Below, piece by piece: positions 50,002-60,094 of a DNA stretch of 64,000 nt. The notes beneath the pieces are model-generated. The model was not told the DNA's origin. It was given only the letters and a program-made list of their open reading frames with translations, and searched no databases. The stretch is from NCBI RefSeq assembly GCF_001698205.1, contig NZ_CP016591.1, positions 2,170,001-2,234,000 on the forward strand, written 5' to 3'. The position numbers and the translations under genes were made by a program. This DNA is from Tsuneonella dongtanensis (GTDB lineage Bacteria; Pseudomonadota; Alphaproteobacteria; Sphingomonadales; Sphingomonadaceae). Within the stretch, counting starts at the first letter, position 1. The number at the start of each line of letters is the position of its first letter.

Positions 50002-50819
50002 CGGCCCGCTTCGCCCTGCCCCTCGTAATCCTGCTCGCGGCATGCAACCAGCAGCCCGGCGGCGAGCCGGTGACGCGCATCGATCTTGAGGATCCCAACG
50101 CGAATGTGGCCGCAACGCCTTCGCCGACACCGACTTCTACTGTCGCCTCCCCGTGCGAAACCGTCACCTTCGACGATGCGCAATTCACCCACTGCACCGC
50201 GGATCCGGCAATCCACCGGATAACGACGATGCTCGGCAAGACGCCGTACAGGGGATTCAAGGCCTTTGCCGACGCCTCGCCGGACGAGGCCATGCGAGTC
50301 GCTTTCGGTGTCAACGCGGGCATGTTCGACGACGAAGGCAAGCCGATCGGCTACTACGTCAAGGACGGCGAGCGACTGAAGGAACTCAACCGCAACGACG
50401 GGGCGGGCAATTTCCACCTGAAGCCCAACGGCGTCTTCTTTGGCTCGGCCGGCAAGTGGCGCGTGATGACGGCCGACGCATTCTACAGCCAGGTCGGAGA
50501 CCGACCCGAATTCGGTACCCAGAGCGGACCGATGCTCCTCATCGACGGCAAGCTCCATCCCGAGATCACCGAGGACGGGCCCAGCCGGACCATCCGCAAC
50601 GGCGTGGGCGTCGACGCTGCGGGCAAGGCGCATTTCGTCATCAGCGAAGGGCCGGTCAGCTTCGGCAAGCTTGCTCGGTACTTCCGCGATGTGCTGAAGA
50701 CCCCCAACGCGCTCTATCTCGATGGGGCGGTGTCCGCGCTCTGGGATCCTGCCGAAGGCCGGATGGATGCCCGCGCACCGATCGGCCCGATGCTGCTGGT
50801 CGAGGAGAAGGCAGAATGA
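49998..50819 (+). CDS. Lipoprotein with phosphodiester-glycosidase (NAGPA/DUF2233) domain
   Basis: 273 residues from GTG 49998 (overlaps the trpE stop). The signal peptide ends in a lipobox LLAAC (C21), so it is probably lipid-anchored. A Pro/Thr linker (ATPSPTPTSTV) follows, then a DUF2233-type domain: VNAGMFDDEGKPIGYYV, NFHLKPNGVFFG, TQSGPMLLIDGKLHP, SRTIRNGVGVDAAGKAHFV and ALYLDGAVSALWDP. Relatives remove sugar-phosphate phosphodiesters. Its place inside the trp operon is unexplained. Followed by ATGA overlap with pip. Confidence 0.85.
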   Translation: MTARFALPLVILLAACNQQPGGEPVTRIDLEDPNANVAATPSPTPTSTVASPCETVTFDDAQFTHCTADPAIHRITTMLGKTPYRGFKAFADASPDEAMRVAFGVNAGMFDDEGKPIGYYVKDGERLKELNRNDGAGNFHLKPNGVFFGSAGKWRVMTADAFYSQVGDRPEFGTQSGPMLLIDGKLHPEITEDGPSRTIRNGVGVDAAGKAHFVISEGPVSFGKLARYFRDVLKTPNALYLDGAVSALWDPAEGRMDARAPIGPMLLVEEKAE

Positions 50820-51772
50820 CCTACCGCACCCTCTATCCCGAAATCGAGCCATACGAGACCGGCCACCTCGACGTGGGCGACGGGCACAAACTCTACTACG
50901 AGCGCGTCGGAACGCCGGGCGCCAAGCCTGCCGTGTTCCTCCACGGCGGCCCTGGCGGAGGGATGAGCACGTCGCATCGGCGGCAATGGGATCCCGCCCG
51001 GTACGACGTCCTGCTGTTCGACCAGCGTGGCTGCGGCAAGTCGCTCCCCTTCGCGGAGATCGAGGCCAACGACACCTGGCGGATCGTCGACGACATCGAG
51101 GCCTTGCGCGAAATGTGCGGTCACGATGCCTGGCAGGTCTTCGGCGGTAGCTGGGGCGCCACTCTCGCCCTCGCCTACGCGCAGAAGTATCCTGCGCGCG
51201 CCACCGAGATCATCCTTCGCGGCGTGTTTCTCGCCCGGCAGACCGAGAAGGGCTGGCTCTACGAGTACGGCGCGAGCGAGATCATGGCCGAGCAGTGGGA
51301 CAGCTTTTCGGGCCATATTCCCGAAGCGGAGCGCAGCGACCTGGTGCGAGCTTACTACGCTCGCCTGACCAGCGACGACGAAGCCACCCGCCTCGCCGCT
51401 GCCACCGAGTGGTCGCTGTGGGAAGGCAACGTTGCCACGCTGCTCCCGAATCCCGGCCTGCTGGCCGACTTCGAGGACCCCGCCAAGGCGGTGCCCTTCG
51501 CGCGCATCTGCGCCAAGTTCTTCCTTGAGGATTTCTATCTGGAGGAAGCGCAGCTTTTGCGCGACGTCGACCGGATCAAGCATATTCCGGGGGTCATCGT
51601 GCAGGGCCGCCACGACATCTGCACGCCCCCGACATCTGCCTGGGCGCTCAAGAAGGTCTGGCCGGAAGCCGAACTCTGGATTGTCGACGATGCCGGCCAC
51701 TCGGCGAGCGAGCCGGGTATAGTGGATGGACTGGTGCGCGCGACCGACAAGTTCGCTAACGCCGCGCCATGA
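50816..51772 (+). CDS. pip: Proline iminopeptidase
   Basis: Alpha/beta-hydrolase of 318 residues that releases N-terminal proline from peptides. Oxyanion block [31 protein letters not shown], nucleophile Ser in [10 protein letters not shown], Asp in [10 protein letters not shown], His in [11 protein letters not shown]. The family's WSLWEG segment is at [12 protein letters not shown] 50816 overlaps the lipoprotein stop. It sits between trpE and trpG, which splits the classical trp order; no signal peptide. Confidence 0.95.
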   Translation: MTYRTLYPEIEPYETGHLDVGDGHKLYYERVGTPGAKPAVFLHGGPGGGMSTSHRRQWDPARYDVLLFDQRGCGKSLPFAEIEANDTWRIVDDIEALREMCGHDAWQVFGGSWGATLALAYAQKYPARATEIILRGVFLARQTEKGWLYEYGASEIMAEQWDSFSGHIPEAERSDLVRAYYARLTSDDEATRLAAATEWSLWEGNVATLLPNPGLLADFEDPAKAVPFARICAKFFLEDFYLEEAQLLRDVDRIKHIPGVIVQGRHDICTPPTSAWALKKVWPEAELWIVDDAGHSASEPGIVDGLVRATDKFANAAP

Positions 51773-52353
51773 TACTCGTCGTCGACAACTACGACAGCTT
51801 CACCTTCAACCTGGTCCATTACCTGATGGAGCTGGGCGCCGAGGTGCGCGTGGAGCGAAACGATGCGCTGACCGCCGCAGAAGCGATCCGCACGAATGCC
51901 GCCGGATTCCTGATCAGCCCCGGCCCCTGCACTCCGAACGAGGCCGGCATCAGCCTCGACCTCGTCGCCGCCTGCGCCGATGCGGGCAAGCCGCTGATGG
52001 GCGTATGCCTGGGACACCAGTCCATCGGCCAGCATTTCGGCGGTCGCGTCGTGCGCGGCGGGCTGATGCACGGCAAGACGTCCCCCGTCACGCACGACGG
52101 CAGCGGCGTGTTCGAGGGCCTGCCCTCCCCCTTCACCGCGACCCGCTATCACTCGCTGGTGGTCGAAGACATTCCCGACGCACTCGTCGTCAACGCGACC
52201 GCGGATGACGCCCATGTCATGGGCTTCCGCCACCGCGAGCTGCCCATCCACGGCGTACAGTTCCACCCCGAGAGCATCGCCACCGAACATGGCCATGCCC
52301 TGCTTGCGAACTTCCTGCGCCTCTGCGGTATCGAAGCGGGAGTTCCGGCGTGA
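51769..52353 (+). CDS. trpG: Anthranilate synthase component II (glutamine amidotransferase)
   Basis: 194 residues. Class I glutamine amidotransferase that delivers ammonia to TrpE. Start [19 protein letters not shown], then [14 protein letters not shown], catalytic Cys in [25 protein letters not shown], and His/Glu in [16 protein letters not shown]. Paralogues serving folate (PabA) look alike, but the trpD neighbour points to tryptophan; a dual use is possible. ATGA overlaps on both sides. Confidence 0.95.
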   Translation: MILVVDNYDSFTFNLVHYLMELGAEVRVERNDALTAAEAIRTNAAGFLISPGPCTPNEAGISLDLVAACADAGKPLMGVCLGHQSIGQHFGGRVVRGGLMHGKTSPVTHDGSGVFEGLPSPFTATRYHSLVVEDIPDALVVNATADDAHVMGFRHRELPIHGVQFHPESIATEHGHALLANFLRLCGIEAGVPA

Positions 52354-53342
52354 GGACGCTGCCCCCATCCGAGCCGCACCTTACCGAATCGCAGGCCGAA
52401 GAGGTGTTCGGTGCCCTGCTGGATGGCGAAGTGGCCGAGAATGAAATCGCCCGGTTCCTCTGCGACCTGTCCGACCGCGGCGAGACCGCCGACGAGATTG
52501 CCGGGGCAGCGCGGGCGCTGCGCGCGCGGCTGATCCCGATCGACGCGCCGGAGGGCTCCATCGACGTCTGCGGCACGGGAGGCGATGGGCACCATACCCT
52601 CAACGTTTCGACCGCGGTGTCGCTGGTCGTGGCCGCCGCAGGTGTGCCGGTGGCGAAACACGGCAACCGTGCTGCGAGCAGCAAGGCGGGCGCGGCCGAC
52701 ACCCTCGAGGCGCTCGGGCTCGACATGGAGGCGGCCGGGCGCACCGCCGAAAGAACGCTCGCCGAAATCGGCATCTGCTTTCTGTTTGCGAAGAACCATC
52801 ATCCGGCGATGGGTCGAATTCAACCCATTCGTCAGCGGCTCGGCCGCCGAACCATCTTCAACCTGATGGGCCCACTGTCGAATCCGGCCGGGGTCACACG
52901 CCAGCTCATCGGCATCGCGCGCCCGGCCTATGTGCCAATTTACGCAGAAGCAAAGGCGCGCCTCGGCACCGAGCGGACGTTGATTGTATCGGGTGACGAA
53001 GGCCTCGACGAACTGAGCCTCGCGGGTGGCAACGAGATTGCCGACGTCAAGGGTCACGAATGGGAGATGCGCCGTGCCCGCGCGTCGGACGCCGGGCTGC
53101 CGAGCGCACCGATCGAGGCCATCCGCGGCGGCGATGCGGCGCACAACGCCAAAGCTCTCAAGGCGCTGCTGATGGGCGCGCCCGGCCCCTATCGCGATGC
53201 GGTGCTGTTCAACGCCGGGGCATCGCTGATGATCGCCGGCAAGGCGGCGAATTACGCCGAAGGTGCCGCCGTCGCAGCCGAAGCGCTTGATTCGGGCCGT
53301 GCGGAAGCTCTGCTCGCGAAGTGGATCGATCTCGCTCAATGA
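52350..53342 (+). CDS. trpD: Anthranilate phosphoribosyltransferase
   Basis: 330 residues. Joins PRPP to anthranilate. Glycine-rich motif [40 protein letters not shown], substrate block [19 protein letters not shown] and [14 protein letters not shown]. Starts with GTG overlapping the trpG stop. ATGA overlap into trpC, so trpG-trpD-trpC form one coupled unit. Confidence 0.96.
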   Translation: MRTLPPSEPHLTESQAEEVFGALLDGEVAENEIARFLCDLSDRGETADEIAGAARALRARLIPIDAPEGSIDVCGTGGDGHHTLNVSTAVSLVVAAAGVPVAKHGNRAASSKAGAADTLEALGLDMEAAGRTAERTLAEIGICFLFAKNHHPAMGRIQPIRQRLGRRTIFNLMGPLSNPAGVTRQLIGIARPAYVPIYAEAKARLGTERTLIVSGDEGLDELSLAGGNEIADVKGHEWEMRRARASDAGLPSAPIEAIRGGDAAHNAKALKALLMGAPGPYRDAVLFNAGASLMIAGKAANYAEGAAVAAEALDSGRAEALLAKWIDLAQ

Positions 53343-54124
53343 ACAAGCTCGACGAGATATGCGCGGTCAAGCGCGACGAAGTTGCCGCGCGCAAGGCGCT
53401 GGCGACTATCGAGGACCTCGATCGTCTTGCCCGTGGTCAGTCGGCGCCTCGCGGTTTTCGTGCCGCGCTGGAAGCGAAGGTCGCGACCGGGTTCGCCCTG
53501 ATCGCCGAGATCAAGAAGGCCTCCCCCTCCAAAGGCTTGATTCGCGCCGACTTTCGCCCTGCCGAGCATGCGGTTGCGTATGAAAGTGGCGGAGCCGCCT
53601 GCCTGTCGGTTCTCACCGACGCCCCCTTCTTCCAAGGGCACGAGGACTTTCTCGCCGATGCGCGGCGCGCCTGTGCGTTGCCGGTTCTCCGCAAGGATTT
53701 CATGGTCGACCCGTGGCAGGTTGCCGAAGCGCGCGCCATCGGCGCCGACGCGATCCTGATCATCGTTGCAGCACTCGACGACGGGGCGATGGCCGAGATC
53801 GAGGCCGCCGCGATCGAGCGCGGGATGGACGTCCTTGTCGAGGTTCACGATGCGGCGGAGATGGAACGGGCCGCCCGGCTCCGATCGCGGCTGATCGGGG
53901 TGAACAACCGCAACCTCAAGACCTTCAAAACCGACCTGGCCACGACCGAGGCGCTTGCGCCGCTCGCTCCGGACGGCACCTTGCTGGTCGGCGAAAGCGG
54001 GATCAACAGCCATGCGGACTGCGAGCGACTGTCACGCAGCGGCGTGCGTACCTTCCTCGTTGGTGAAAGCCTGATGCGCCAGCAGGATGTCGAAGCGGCG
54101 ACGCGCGCATTGCTGGCCGCGTGA
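53339..54124 (+). CDS. trpC: Indole-3-glycerol phosphate synthase
   Basis: TIM-barrel enzyme of 261 residues. Start [20 protein letters not shown] at 53339, overlapping the trpD stop. Motifs: [71 protein letters not shown] and [15 protein letters not shown]. No TrpF domain is fused. trpF, trpB and trpA are not in this window. Confidence 0.96.
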   Translation: MNKLDEICAVKRDEVAARKALATIEDLDRLARGQSAPRGFRAALEAKVATGFALIAEIKKASPSKGLIRADFRPAEHAVAYESGGAACLSVLTDAPFFQGHEDFLADARRACALPVLRKDFMVDPWQVAEARAIGADAILIIVAALDDGAMAEIEAAAIERGMDVLVEVHDAAEMERAARLRSRLIGVNNRNLKTFKTDLATTEALAPLAPDGTLLVGESGINSHADCERLSRSGVRTFLVGESLMRQQDVEAATRALLAA

Positions 54125-54206
54125 ACGCAACCTTCGACACCGATCCGCGGTGTCTTCGGTGGAGAACGTTCATACGGGTTGACGGACTGTAACAAGTTTC
54201 CTAATT

Positions 54207-54221
54207 GTTCCGCGTTCGTTC
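54207..54221 (+). promoter_or_regulatory. LexA operator (SOS box) of lexA
   Basis: GTTCCGCGTTCGTTC is a direct repeat of the form GTTC-N7-GTTC, the alphaproteobacterial LexA box, located 32 bases before the lexA ATG. It implies autorepression. A second nearby GTTC (54169) lacks its partner. Confidence 0.88.
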
Positions 54222-54253
54222 CCGTATGGAACATTTGCCGGGGGATAGGTCCC

Positions 54254-54931
54254 ATGCTCACCGCGAAACAGCGCGAATTGCTGCATTTCATCACCGTCCG
54301 CCTGGAAGAAAGCGGCATTTCGCCTTCGTTCGAAGAGATGAAGGAAGCGCTCGATCTCAAGAGCAAGTCGGGGGTGCATCGGCTCATCTCGGCGCTCGAG
54401 GAGCGGGGCTTCATCCGGCGCCTTGCGAACCGCGCCCGTGCTCTAGAGGTCATCCGTCAGCCCGAGGATTCGGTTGCTGCTCCGCGCACGCGCTCGGCGG
54501 ACAACGTCGTGCCGCTGCGTCCCCCGGTTCGTCCCGAGCCGGCCAACGACGTCGTCGAGCTCCCGCTTCACGGACGTATTGCGGCAGGCATGCCGATCGA
54601 GGCGCTCGAGGGACAAAGCACCCTGCCCGTTCCCGCCGCGCTGCTCGGTCCGGGCGAACACTATGCGCTGGAGGTATCCGGCGATTCGATGATCGAGGCG
54701 GGGATTTTCGACGGCGATTTCGCTCTGGTGAAGCGCACCGATGTGGCCCGCGACGGAGAAATCGTGGTCGCGCTCGTCCGCGACGAGGAGGCGACGCTCA
54801 AGTACCTGCGCCGCGAGAACGGGATGGTCCGGCTGGACCCGGCCAACGGAGCGTACGAGCCGCAGGTCTATCGGCCCAACGAGGTCAAGGTGCAGGGCAA
54901 GCTCGCAGGTCTCTTGCGCCGCTACCACTAG
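54254..54931 (+). CDS. lexA: SOS repressor LexA
   Basis: 225 residues. Winged-helix DNA-binding domain 1-70 ([40 protein letters not shown]). A linker precedes the self-cleavage site Ala-Gly in [11 protein letters not shown], catalytic Ser in [15 protein letters not shown] and Lys in [11 protein letters not shown] 54254 is chosen over upstream in-frame codons because the family starts MLTAKQ. A GTTC-N7-GTTC operator stands directly upstream. Comes right after the trp genes on the same strand, with its own promoter. Confidence 0.97.
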   Translation: MLTAKQRELLHFITVRLEESGISPSFEEMKEALDLKSKSGVHRLISALEERGFIRRLANRARALEVIRQPEDSVAAPRTRSADNVVPLRPPVRPEPANDVVELPLHGRIAAGMPIEALEGQSTLPVPAALLGPGEHYALEVSGDSMIEAGIFDGDFALVKRTDVARDGEIVVALVRDEEATLKYLRRENGMVRLDPANGAYEPQVYRPNEVKVQGKLAGLLRRYH

Positions 54932-54937
54932 AGGGCG

Positions 54938-57130
54938 TTATCGCCCCCTGGCAGTCCACCACGGATGCTGACCCTGCCCGGCGGCAACCGTTTCGATCGT
55001 TTCGCTCCGCAAAACCACCGCGAGGCCGCCATTCTCCGACAGGAAGCGCCGATCGGCCTTCAACCAGCGCGGACGGCAACTCATCGGCAGGAAGCGATCC
55101 GCGACCACGATATCCGACTTCTCGCACGCCGCAGCGAGCGACCGCTCTTCGATGCGCGACCGGCTGCGAGCCATGAGCAGCGTCCAGGTGCGCCCTTCGC
55201 GTACGACATCCAGTGAACAGAAATCCGCACTGCATCGGGCATCGGGCCAGCGTTCGAGCGGCACCGGATCACCTTCCAACCCGGCAAGTTCGAGCAGGTT
55301 GTCTCGAGCGAAATCGCTGCGTCCTTCACGCAAGACCAGCAGGCGGTCACCCTCGCCGACAATTCCCACGTGACGCCCATCGTCACTCACGAGAACGTCG
55401 GGCGTTGGCGTAAAAAGAAGCGCTATCGCTCCCGCTCCAGAGGCCACCAGGCCAAGCAGGCGGGCCTTCCCGCGCCAGAGCGCAAGCCATAACCCCCCAG
55501 CGATGAACAGGGCGAAGGTGCCCCAACCCATTTGCGGCATCAGGCGCACCGCCCCGGGTTGGTCCGCGGTGAACCGCGCGATGGCGAGCAACAGCTCGAG
55601 CGATTGGCCTGCCAACCACCAAATCGGCGCCCCCAGGCCGAGCAGGTCGAGGAATAAGGCCAGCGCGATCAGCGGCATGGAAATGAAAGTCACCAGCGGA
55701 ATGGCGACCACATTGGCGAGCGCGCCGTAGAAGCCTGCCCGGTGGAAATGGAACAGGACGATCGGCATGAGTGCGATTTCGATGACGAGCCCCGTCAGCA
55801 ACAGCATCGCGGCACGTCTTCCGGCGCGGGCAATCCATCGCTCCTCGCGCGGGGCGAGAAATGCACGGACCGGCGCCGCCTCGTGCAAGGCGACGATCGC
55901 GATGACCGCCGAAAAGCTCATCTGGAAGCTCGGCCCGACGAGCGCTTCGGGCCACACGAGAAGGACGGCGAAAGCCGCAGTCGCCACCATCCGCATGGAC
56001 AGCGGCTCTCGCCCCAGCGCCAGCGCGATGAGGACCAGCAGTGCACCGACGCAGCTGCGCACCGTGGGCACTTCCGCGCCGGTCAGCAGGGTATAGGCGA
56101 TGCCAGCGCCGGCGGCGACCGCGGCGCCGACGAGCGGCAGGCGGACCCGCAGCACGAGCCATGGCCAAAGCGCGAGCAGGCGCACCGCCAGGACGTAGGC
56201 GGCGGCAATCACCGCGCTGACATGAACTCCGCTGATAGACAGGAGATGGGTGAGGCCGGAGTCCCTCATCGCCTCCTCATCGGCGATGGCGATCCCGCCG
56301 CGGTCGCCGCTCGCGAAGGCAGCCGCTATGGCACCGGCCGATCCGTCGAGCCGCGAGTGGACATGGGCTGACAGTGCCCGCTGCGCCCTTGCTATGGTGC
56401 CACCAGGCGGAGCGGGCTCTATCGTTTCGACCGGGCCCATCGCGCTCCCGGTGGCGGCAAGGCCCGCGAACCACGCCGTGCGGGCGAAATCGTAGGCGCC
56501 GGGCACCATCGGCGGACCGGGCGGCATCAGTCGCGCGCGGAGCCTGATACGGGCGCCCTCCTCAACACCGTCGCCGATCAGTTCGGGCGAAACATTCACG
56601 CGGATCTTCCGCGCCATTCCGCCCTCGGCATCGCGATAAGCCAGCGTCAGGCGAACCCGGCCCTCGGCAGGCCGGTCCTCGCGCGCGAGGACGCGGCCGT
56701 CGATCCAGCTGACCTGTGGGCGCGCCAGCGGCTCCGCCCCGACCAGTTCGGAGCGCGCCCAGACGAGCGCCAGGCCGAAGGCCGCCAGCATCGCCACTGC
56801 GATGGACGCGCGGCGCAAGTACGATCGCGTCTCCTTGCCGGCCCACAGAGCGGCCGCCGCGATAGCCGCGAGCGTCCATCCTGCGAGCCAGGCGAGCCAG
56901 GTTACAGGCGTCGGGAGGGCGAACCATGCCGCAATACCTGCGGCCAGGGCGACAGCGAGCCAGGGTGCCCGGTCAAATGCCGCACGTTCCAGAAACCGGT
57001 CTGCCAGGTCTGCCGCACTGGACAAGGGGCGCGCCTTGCGCCAAGGCCGCTGCAGTGCAGCATCGACCGTAGGGTCGCCCTTATCCCCATCGTCGGACAG
57101 GGGCACCAACGGCACTGTACCGGTCGCCAT
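54938..57130 (-). CDS. comEC: ComEC/Rec2 DNA-uptake channel protein
   Basis: 730-residue inner-membrane protein for import of single-stranded DNA in natural transformation. Order: N-terminal helices, a DUF4131-like region (RVRLTLAYRDAEGGMARKIR), Competence-domain membrane core (LTHLLSISGVHVSAVIAAAY), TVRSCVGALLVLIALALG and VGPSFQMSFSAVIAIVAL, then a C-terminal beta-lactamase-like tail that has no H-x-H-x-D-H site. ATG 57130 is preferred to TTG 57166, which would overlap divergent gltX. End converges with lexA. Confidence 0.92.
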   Translation of the reverse strand: MATGTVPLVPLSDDGDKGDPTVDAALQRPWRKARPLSSAADLADRFLERAAFDRAPWLAVALAAGIAAWFALPTPVTWLAWLAGWTLAAIAAAALWAGKETRSYLRRASIAVAMLAAFGLALVWARSELVGAEPLARPQVSWIDGRVLAREDRPAEGRVRLTLAYRDAEGGMARKIRVNVSPELIGDGVEEGARIRLRARLMPPGPPMVPGAYDFARTAWFAGLAATGSAMGPVETIEPAPPGGTIARAQRALSAHVHSRLDGSAGAIAAAFASGDRGGIAIADEEAMRDSGLTHLLSISGVHVSAVIAAAYVLAVRLLALWPWLVLRVRLPLVGAAVAAGAGIAYTLLTGAEVPTVRSCVGALLVLIALALGREPLSMRMVATAAFAVLLVWPEALVGPSFQMSFSAVIAIVALHEAAPVRAFLAPREERWIARAGRRAAMLLLTGLVIEIALMPIVLFHFHRAGFYGALANVVAIPLVTFISMPLIALALFLDLLGLGAPIWWLAGQSLELLLAIARFTADQPGAVRLMPQMGWGTFALFIAGGLWLALWRGKARLLGLVASGAGAIALLFTPTPDVLVSDDGRHVGIVGEGDRLLVLREGRSDFARDNLLELAGLEGDPVPLERWPDARCSADFCSLDVVREGRTWTLLMARSRSRIEERSLAAACEKSDIVVADRFLPMSCRPRWLKADRRFLSENGGLAVVLRSETIETVAAGQGQHPWWTARGR

Positions 57131-57159
57131 GAAACCATTGGATAAGGACGAGAATTCGG

Positions 57160-58581
57160 ATGGCAAGCGATAGCGCAGGTGTGGTCACACGCTTTGCCCC
57201 TTCGCCGACCGGATTCCTCCACATCGGCGGTGCGCGCACTGCGCTGTTCAACTGGCTCTATGCCCGCCACCATGGCGGCAAGTACCTTTTGCGAATCGAG
57301 GATACCGACCGCGCGCGCTCGACGGAGCCTGCCATTGCGGCGATTTTCGACGGGCTGGGCTGGCTCGGCCTGGAAGGCGACGAGCCGGCGACGTTCCAGT
57401 TCGCCCGGTCCAACCGCCACGCGGAAGTTGCGCACGAACTCCTGGCGAAGGGTGCCGCCTATCGCTGCTACCTGACGCCCGACGAACTCGCCGAGCGCCG
57501 CGCGAAGGCGCAGGCCGAGCGGCGCACCTTCCGCATCGACAGCGAGTGGCGCGATGCCGATCCATCGTCCTGGCCGGCCGAAGCGCCTTACGTCGTGCGG
57601 ATCAAGGCGCCCCGCGAAGGCGAAACCACGATCGAGGACGAAGTCCAGGGCCGCGTGACGGTCGCCAACAGCGAGCTCGACGATTTCGTCCTCCTGCGCT
57701 CTGACGGGACGCCGACCTACATGCTCGCGGTCGTGGTGGACGACCACGACATGGGCGTGACGCACGTCATTCGCGGCGACGACCATTTGAACAACGCGTT
57801 CCGCCAGATCGTCATCCTCGATGCGATGGGCTGGCAGGTGCCGGTCTATGCGCATGTGCCCATGATCCTGGGCGCCGACGGGGCGAAGCTGTCGAAGCGC
57901 CACGGCGCGGTCGGGGTCGATGCCTATCGCGACGAGATGGGCATGCTGCCGGAGGCGGTATTCAATTATCTGCTGCGGCTCGGCTGGGGTCACGGGGACC
58001 GCGAAGAGATCAGCCGCGAGGAAGCTATCGAGCTGTTCGATCTCGCGGGTGTCGGCAAGAGCCCTAGCCGGTTCGACCTCAAGAAGCTGCTGAACCTCAA
58101 CGGCCACTACATCCGCGAAGCGGACGATGCCCGCCTTGCCTCGCTGGTCGCGCCGCTGATCGGCCCCGACGCCGACCTGGCACTCCTCACCGAAGCGATG
58201 CCCCAGCTCAAGTTGCGGGCAAAGGATGTGCACGAGCTCGCGGCCGGCGCGGCTTTCCTGTTCAAGCAGCGACCGCTCCAGATGGACGAAAAGGCCGCCG
58301 CGCTGCTCACCGACGACGCGCGCGCGCTGCTTGCAAGGATTTCTGCGCGTTTGAGCAGCGAAAGCGACTGGACCGTGGCCGCGCTTGAGGCCAATCTGAA
58401 GGGGTTCGCCGAGGAACAGGGGCTGGGACTCGGCAAGCTTGCACAGCCGATGCGCGCTGCGCTTACGGGGACGACCACGTCCCCCGGCATATTCGACGTT
58501 CTGGCCCTGCTCGGACGGGAAGAGGCTCTCGCGCGGCTTGACGCGCAGGTCGAACCGGCCGACGCGGACCACACTGCTTAA
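57160..58581 (+). CDS. gltX: Glutamyl-tRNA synthetase
   Basis: 473 residues. Class Ib synthetase. HIGH-type motif [20 protein letters not shown] and KMSKS-type motif [13 protein letters not shown]; also [42 protein letters not shown]. Length is normal, no fused domains. Divergent from comEC by 29 bp and 11 bp before gltA, so gltX and gltA may share a transcript. Confidence 0.96.
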   Translation: MASDSAGVVTRFAPSPTGFLHIGGARTALFNWLYARHHGGKYLLRIEDTDRARSTEPAIAAIFDGLGWLGLEGDEPATFQFARSNRHAEVAHELLAKGAAYRCYLTPDELAERRAKAQAERRTFRIDSEWRDADPSSWPAEAPYVVRIKAPREGETTIEDEVQGRVTVANSELDDFVLLRSDGTPTYMLAVVVDDHDMGVTHVIRGDDHLNNAFRQIVILDAMGWQVPVYAHVPMILGADGAKLSKRHGAVGVDAYRDEMGMLPEAVFNYLLRLGWGHGDREEISREEAIELFDLAGVGKSPSRFDLKKLLNLNGHYIREADDARLASLVAPLIGPDADLALLTEAMPQLKLRAKDVHELAAGAAFLFKQRPLQMDEKAAALLTDDARALLARISARLSSESDWTVAALEANLKGFAEEQGLGLGKLAQPMRAALTGTTTSPGIFDVLALLGREEALARLDAQVEPADADHTA

Positions 58582-58592
58582 GGAGACCGGAC

Positions 58593-59879
58593 ATGGCGGA
58601 CAAATCGGCGACGCTGACCTACGACAACAAGACCATCGAGCTTCCGGTGCTCGAAGGAAGTGTCGGACCGGAAGTCATCGACATCCGGAAACTCTATGGC
58701 CAGACCGGTGCCTTTACCTACGATCCGGGCTACAAGTCGACCGGAAGCTGCGAAAGCGCGCTGACCTACATCGACGGCGATGAGGGCATCCTGCTCCACC
58801 GTGGCTATCCGATCGGCCAGCTGGCCGAACAGTCGAACTTCATGGAAGTGAGCTATCTCCTCCTCAACGGCGAACTGCCGTCGAAGACCGAGCTCGACGA
58901 TTTCAGCTACACGATCAGCCGCCACACAATGCTGCACGAGCAGCTGTCGACGTTCTACCGCGGTTTCCGGCGCGACGCCCACCCGATGGCGATCATGTGC
59001 GGCGTGGTCGGCGCATTGAGCGCATTCTACCACGACAGCACCGACATTTCGGACCCCGAGCAGCGCAAGATCGCCAGCCACCGGCTGATCGCGAAGATGC
59101 CGACGATCGCCGCGATGGCGTACAAGTATTCGGTCGGTCAGCCGTTCCTCTATCCCGACAACTCGTTAAGCTACACGGGCAATTTCCTGCGCATGACCTT
59201 CGGCGTGCCGGCGGAGCAGTATGAAGTCGTCCCGGCGGTCGAGAAAGCGATGGACCGCATCTTCATTCTCCACGCCGACCACGAGCAGAACGCGTCGACC
59301 TCGACCGTACGGCTCGCCGGATCGTCGGGCGCCAACCCCTTCGCTTGCATCGCGGCCGGTATTGCCTGCCTGTGGGGTCCCGCGCACGGCAGTGCGAACG
59401 AAGCGGCGCTGAACATGCTTCGCGAAATCGGCACGCCCGACAAGATTCCGCACTACATCGAGCGCGCGAAGGACAAGAACGATCCCTTCCGCCTGATGGG
59501 CTTCGGTCACCGCGTCTACAAGAACTACGATCCGCGCGCGACGGTCATGCAGAAGACCGTTCGCGAAGTGTTCGACGCGCTGAAAGTAAACGATCCGCTG
59601 TTCGAGACGGCCCTGCGGCTCGAGGAAATGGCGCTCAGCGACGACTACTTCAAAGAGAAGAAGCTGTTTCCCAACGTCGATTTCTACTCGGGTGTCATCC
59701 TCTCGGCGATCGGATTCCCGACGACGATGTTCACTGCCCTGTTCGCGCTCGCCCGCACGGTCGGCTGGGTCGCCCAGTGGAACGAGATGATCTCCGATCC
59801 CGGCCAAGTCATCGGTCGCCCTCGCCAGCTCTACACCGGGCCGACCGCGCGCGACTACGTGCCGGTCGAAAAGCGCTAG
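58593..59879 (+). CDS. gltA: Citrate synthase
   Basis: 428 residues, hexameric type II form of Gram-negative bacteria. Active-site His in [18 protein letters not shown], second His in [15 protein letters not shown], and Asp within [16 protein letters not shown]. Closing block [18 protein letters not shown]. Preceded by AGGAG seven bases from the ATG. It uses acetyl-CoA supplied by PdhAB. Followed after three bases by a small membrane gene. Confidence 0.98.
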   Translation: MADKSATLTYDNKTIELPVLEGSVGPEVIDIRKLYGQTGAFTYDPGYKSTGSCESALTYIDGDEGILLHRGYPIGQLAEQSNFMEVSYLLLNGELPSKTELDDFSYTISRHTMLHEQLSTFYRGFRRDAHPMAIMCGVVGALSAFYHDSTDISDPEQRKIASHRLIAKMPTIAAMAYKYSVGQPFLYPDNSLSYTGNFLRMTFGVPAEQYEVVPAVEKAMDRIFILHADHEQNASTSTVRLAGSSGANPFACIAAGIACLWGPAHGSANEAALNMLREIGTPDKIPHYIERAKDKNDPFRLMGFGHRVYKNYDPRATVMQKTVREVFDALKVNDPLFETALRLEEMALSDDYFKEKKLFPNVDFYSGVILSAIGFPTTMFTALFALARTVGWVAQWNEMISDPGQVIGRPRQLYTGPTARDYVPVEKR

Positions 59880-59882
59880 CCG

Positions 59883-60092
59883 ATGGCTGCCCTGCGCGCG
59901 GTTCTGATGGTGGTCGGCCTTTTGCTGGCCGTGTTCGGGACGTTCTTTGCGCTACAAGGAGCAGGCGTGATCATGTGGCCCGCGGAAAGCTTCATGCTCG
60001 CGAACCGCAACTGGGTGACCAACGGCCTCGTCATCGCCGCCTTCGGACTGCTGCTGGTGTGGCTGTCGCGCAGGGTCCGCCCGCGCGGCTGA
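59883..60092 (+). CDS. Small two-helix membrane protein
   Basis: 69 residues with two hydrophobic helices (VLMVVGLLLAVFGTFFAL and GLVIAAFGLLLVWLSRRV), an Arg-rich end and a loop WPAESFMLANRNWVTNG. Starts three bases after the gltA stop and converges on the kinase-like gene. Short distance and clean coding frame support it; function unknown. Confidence 0.7.
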   Translation: MAALRAVLMVVGLLLAVFGTFFALQGAGVIMWPAESFMLANRNWVTNGLVIAAFGLLLVWLSRRVRPRG

Positions 60093-60094
60093 GC

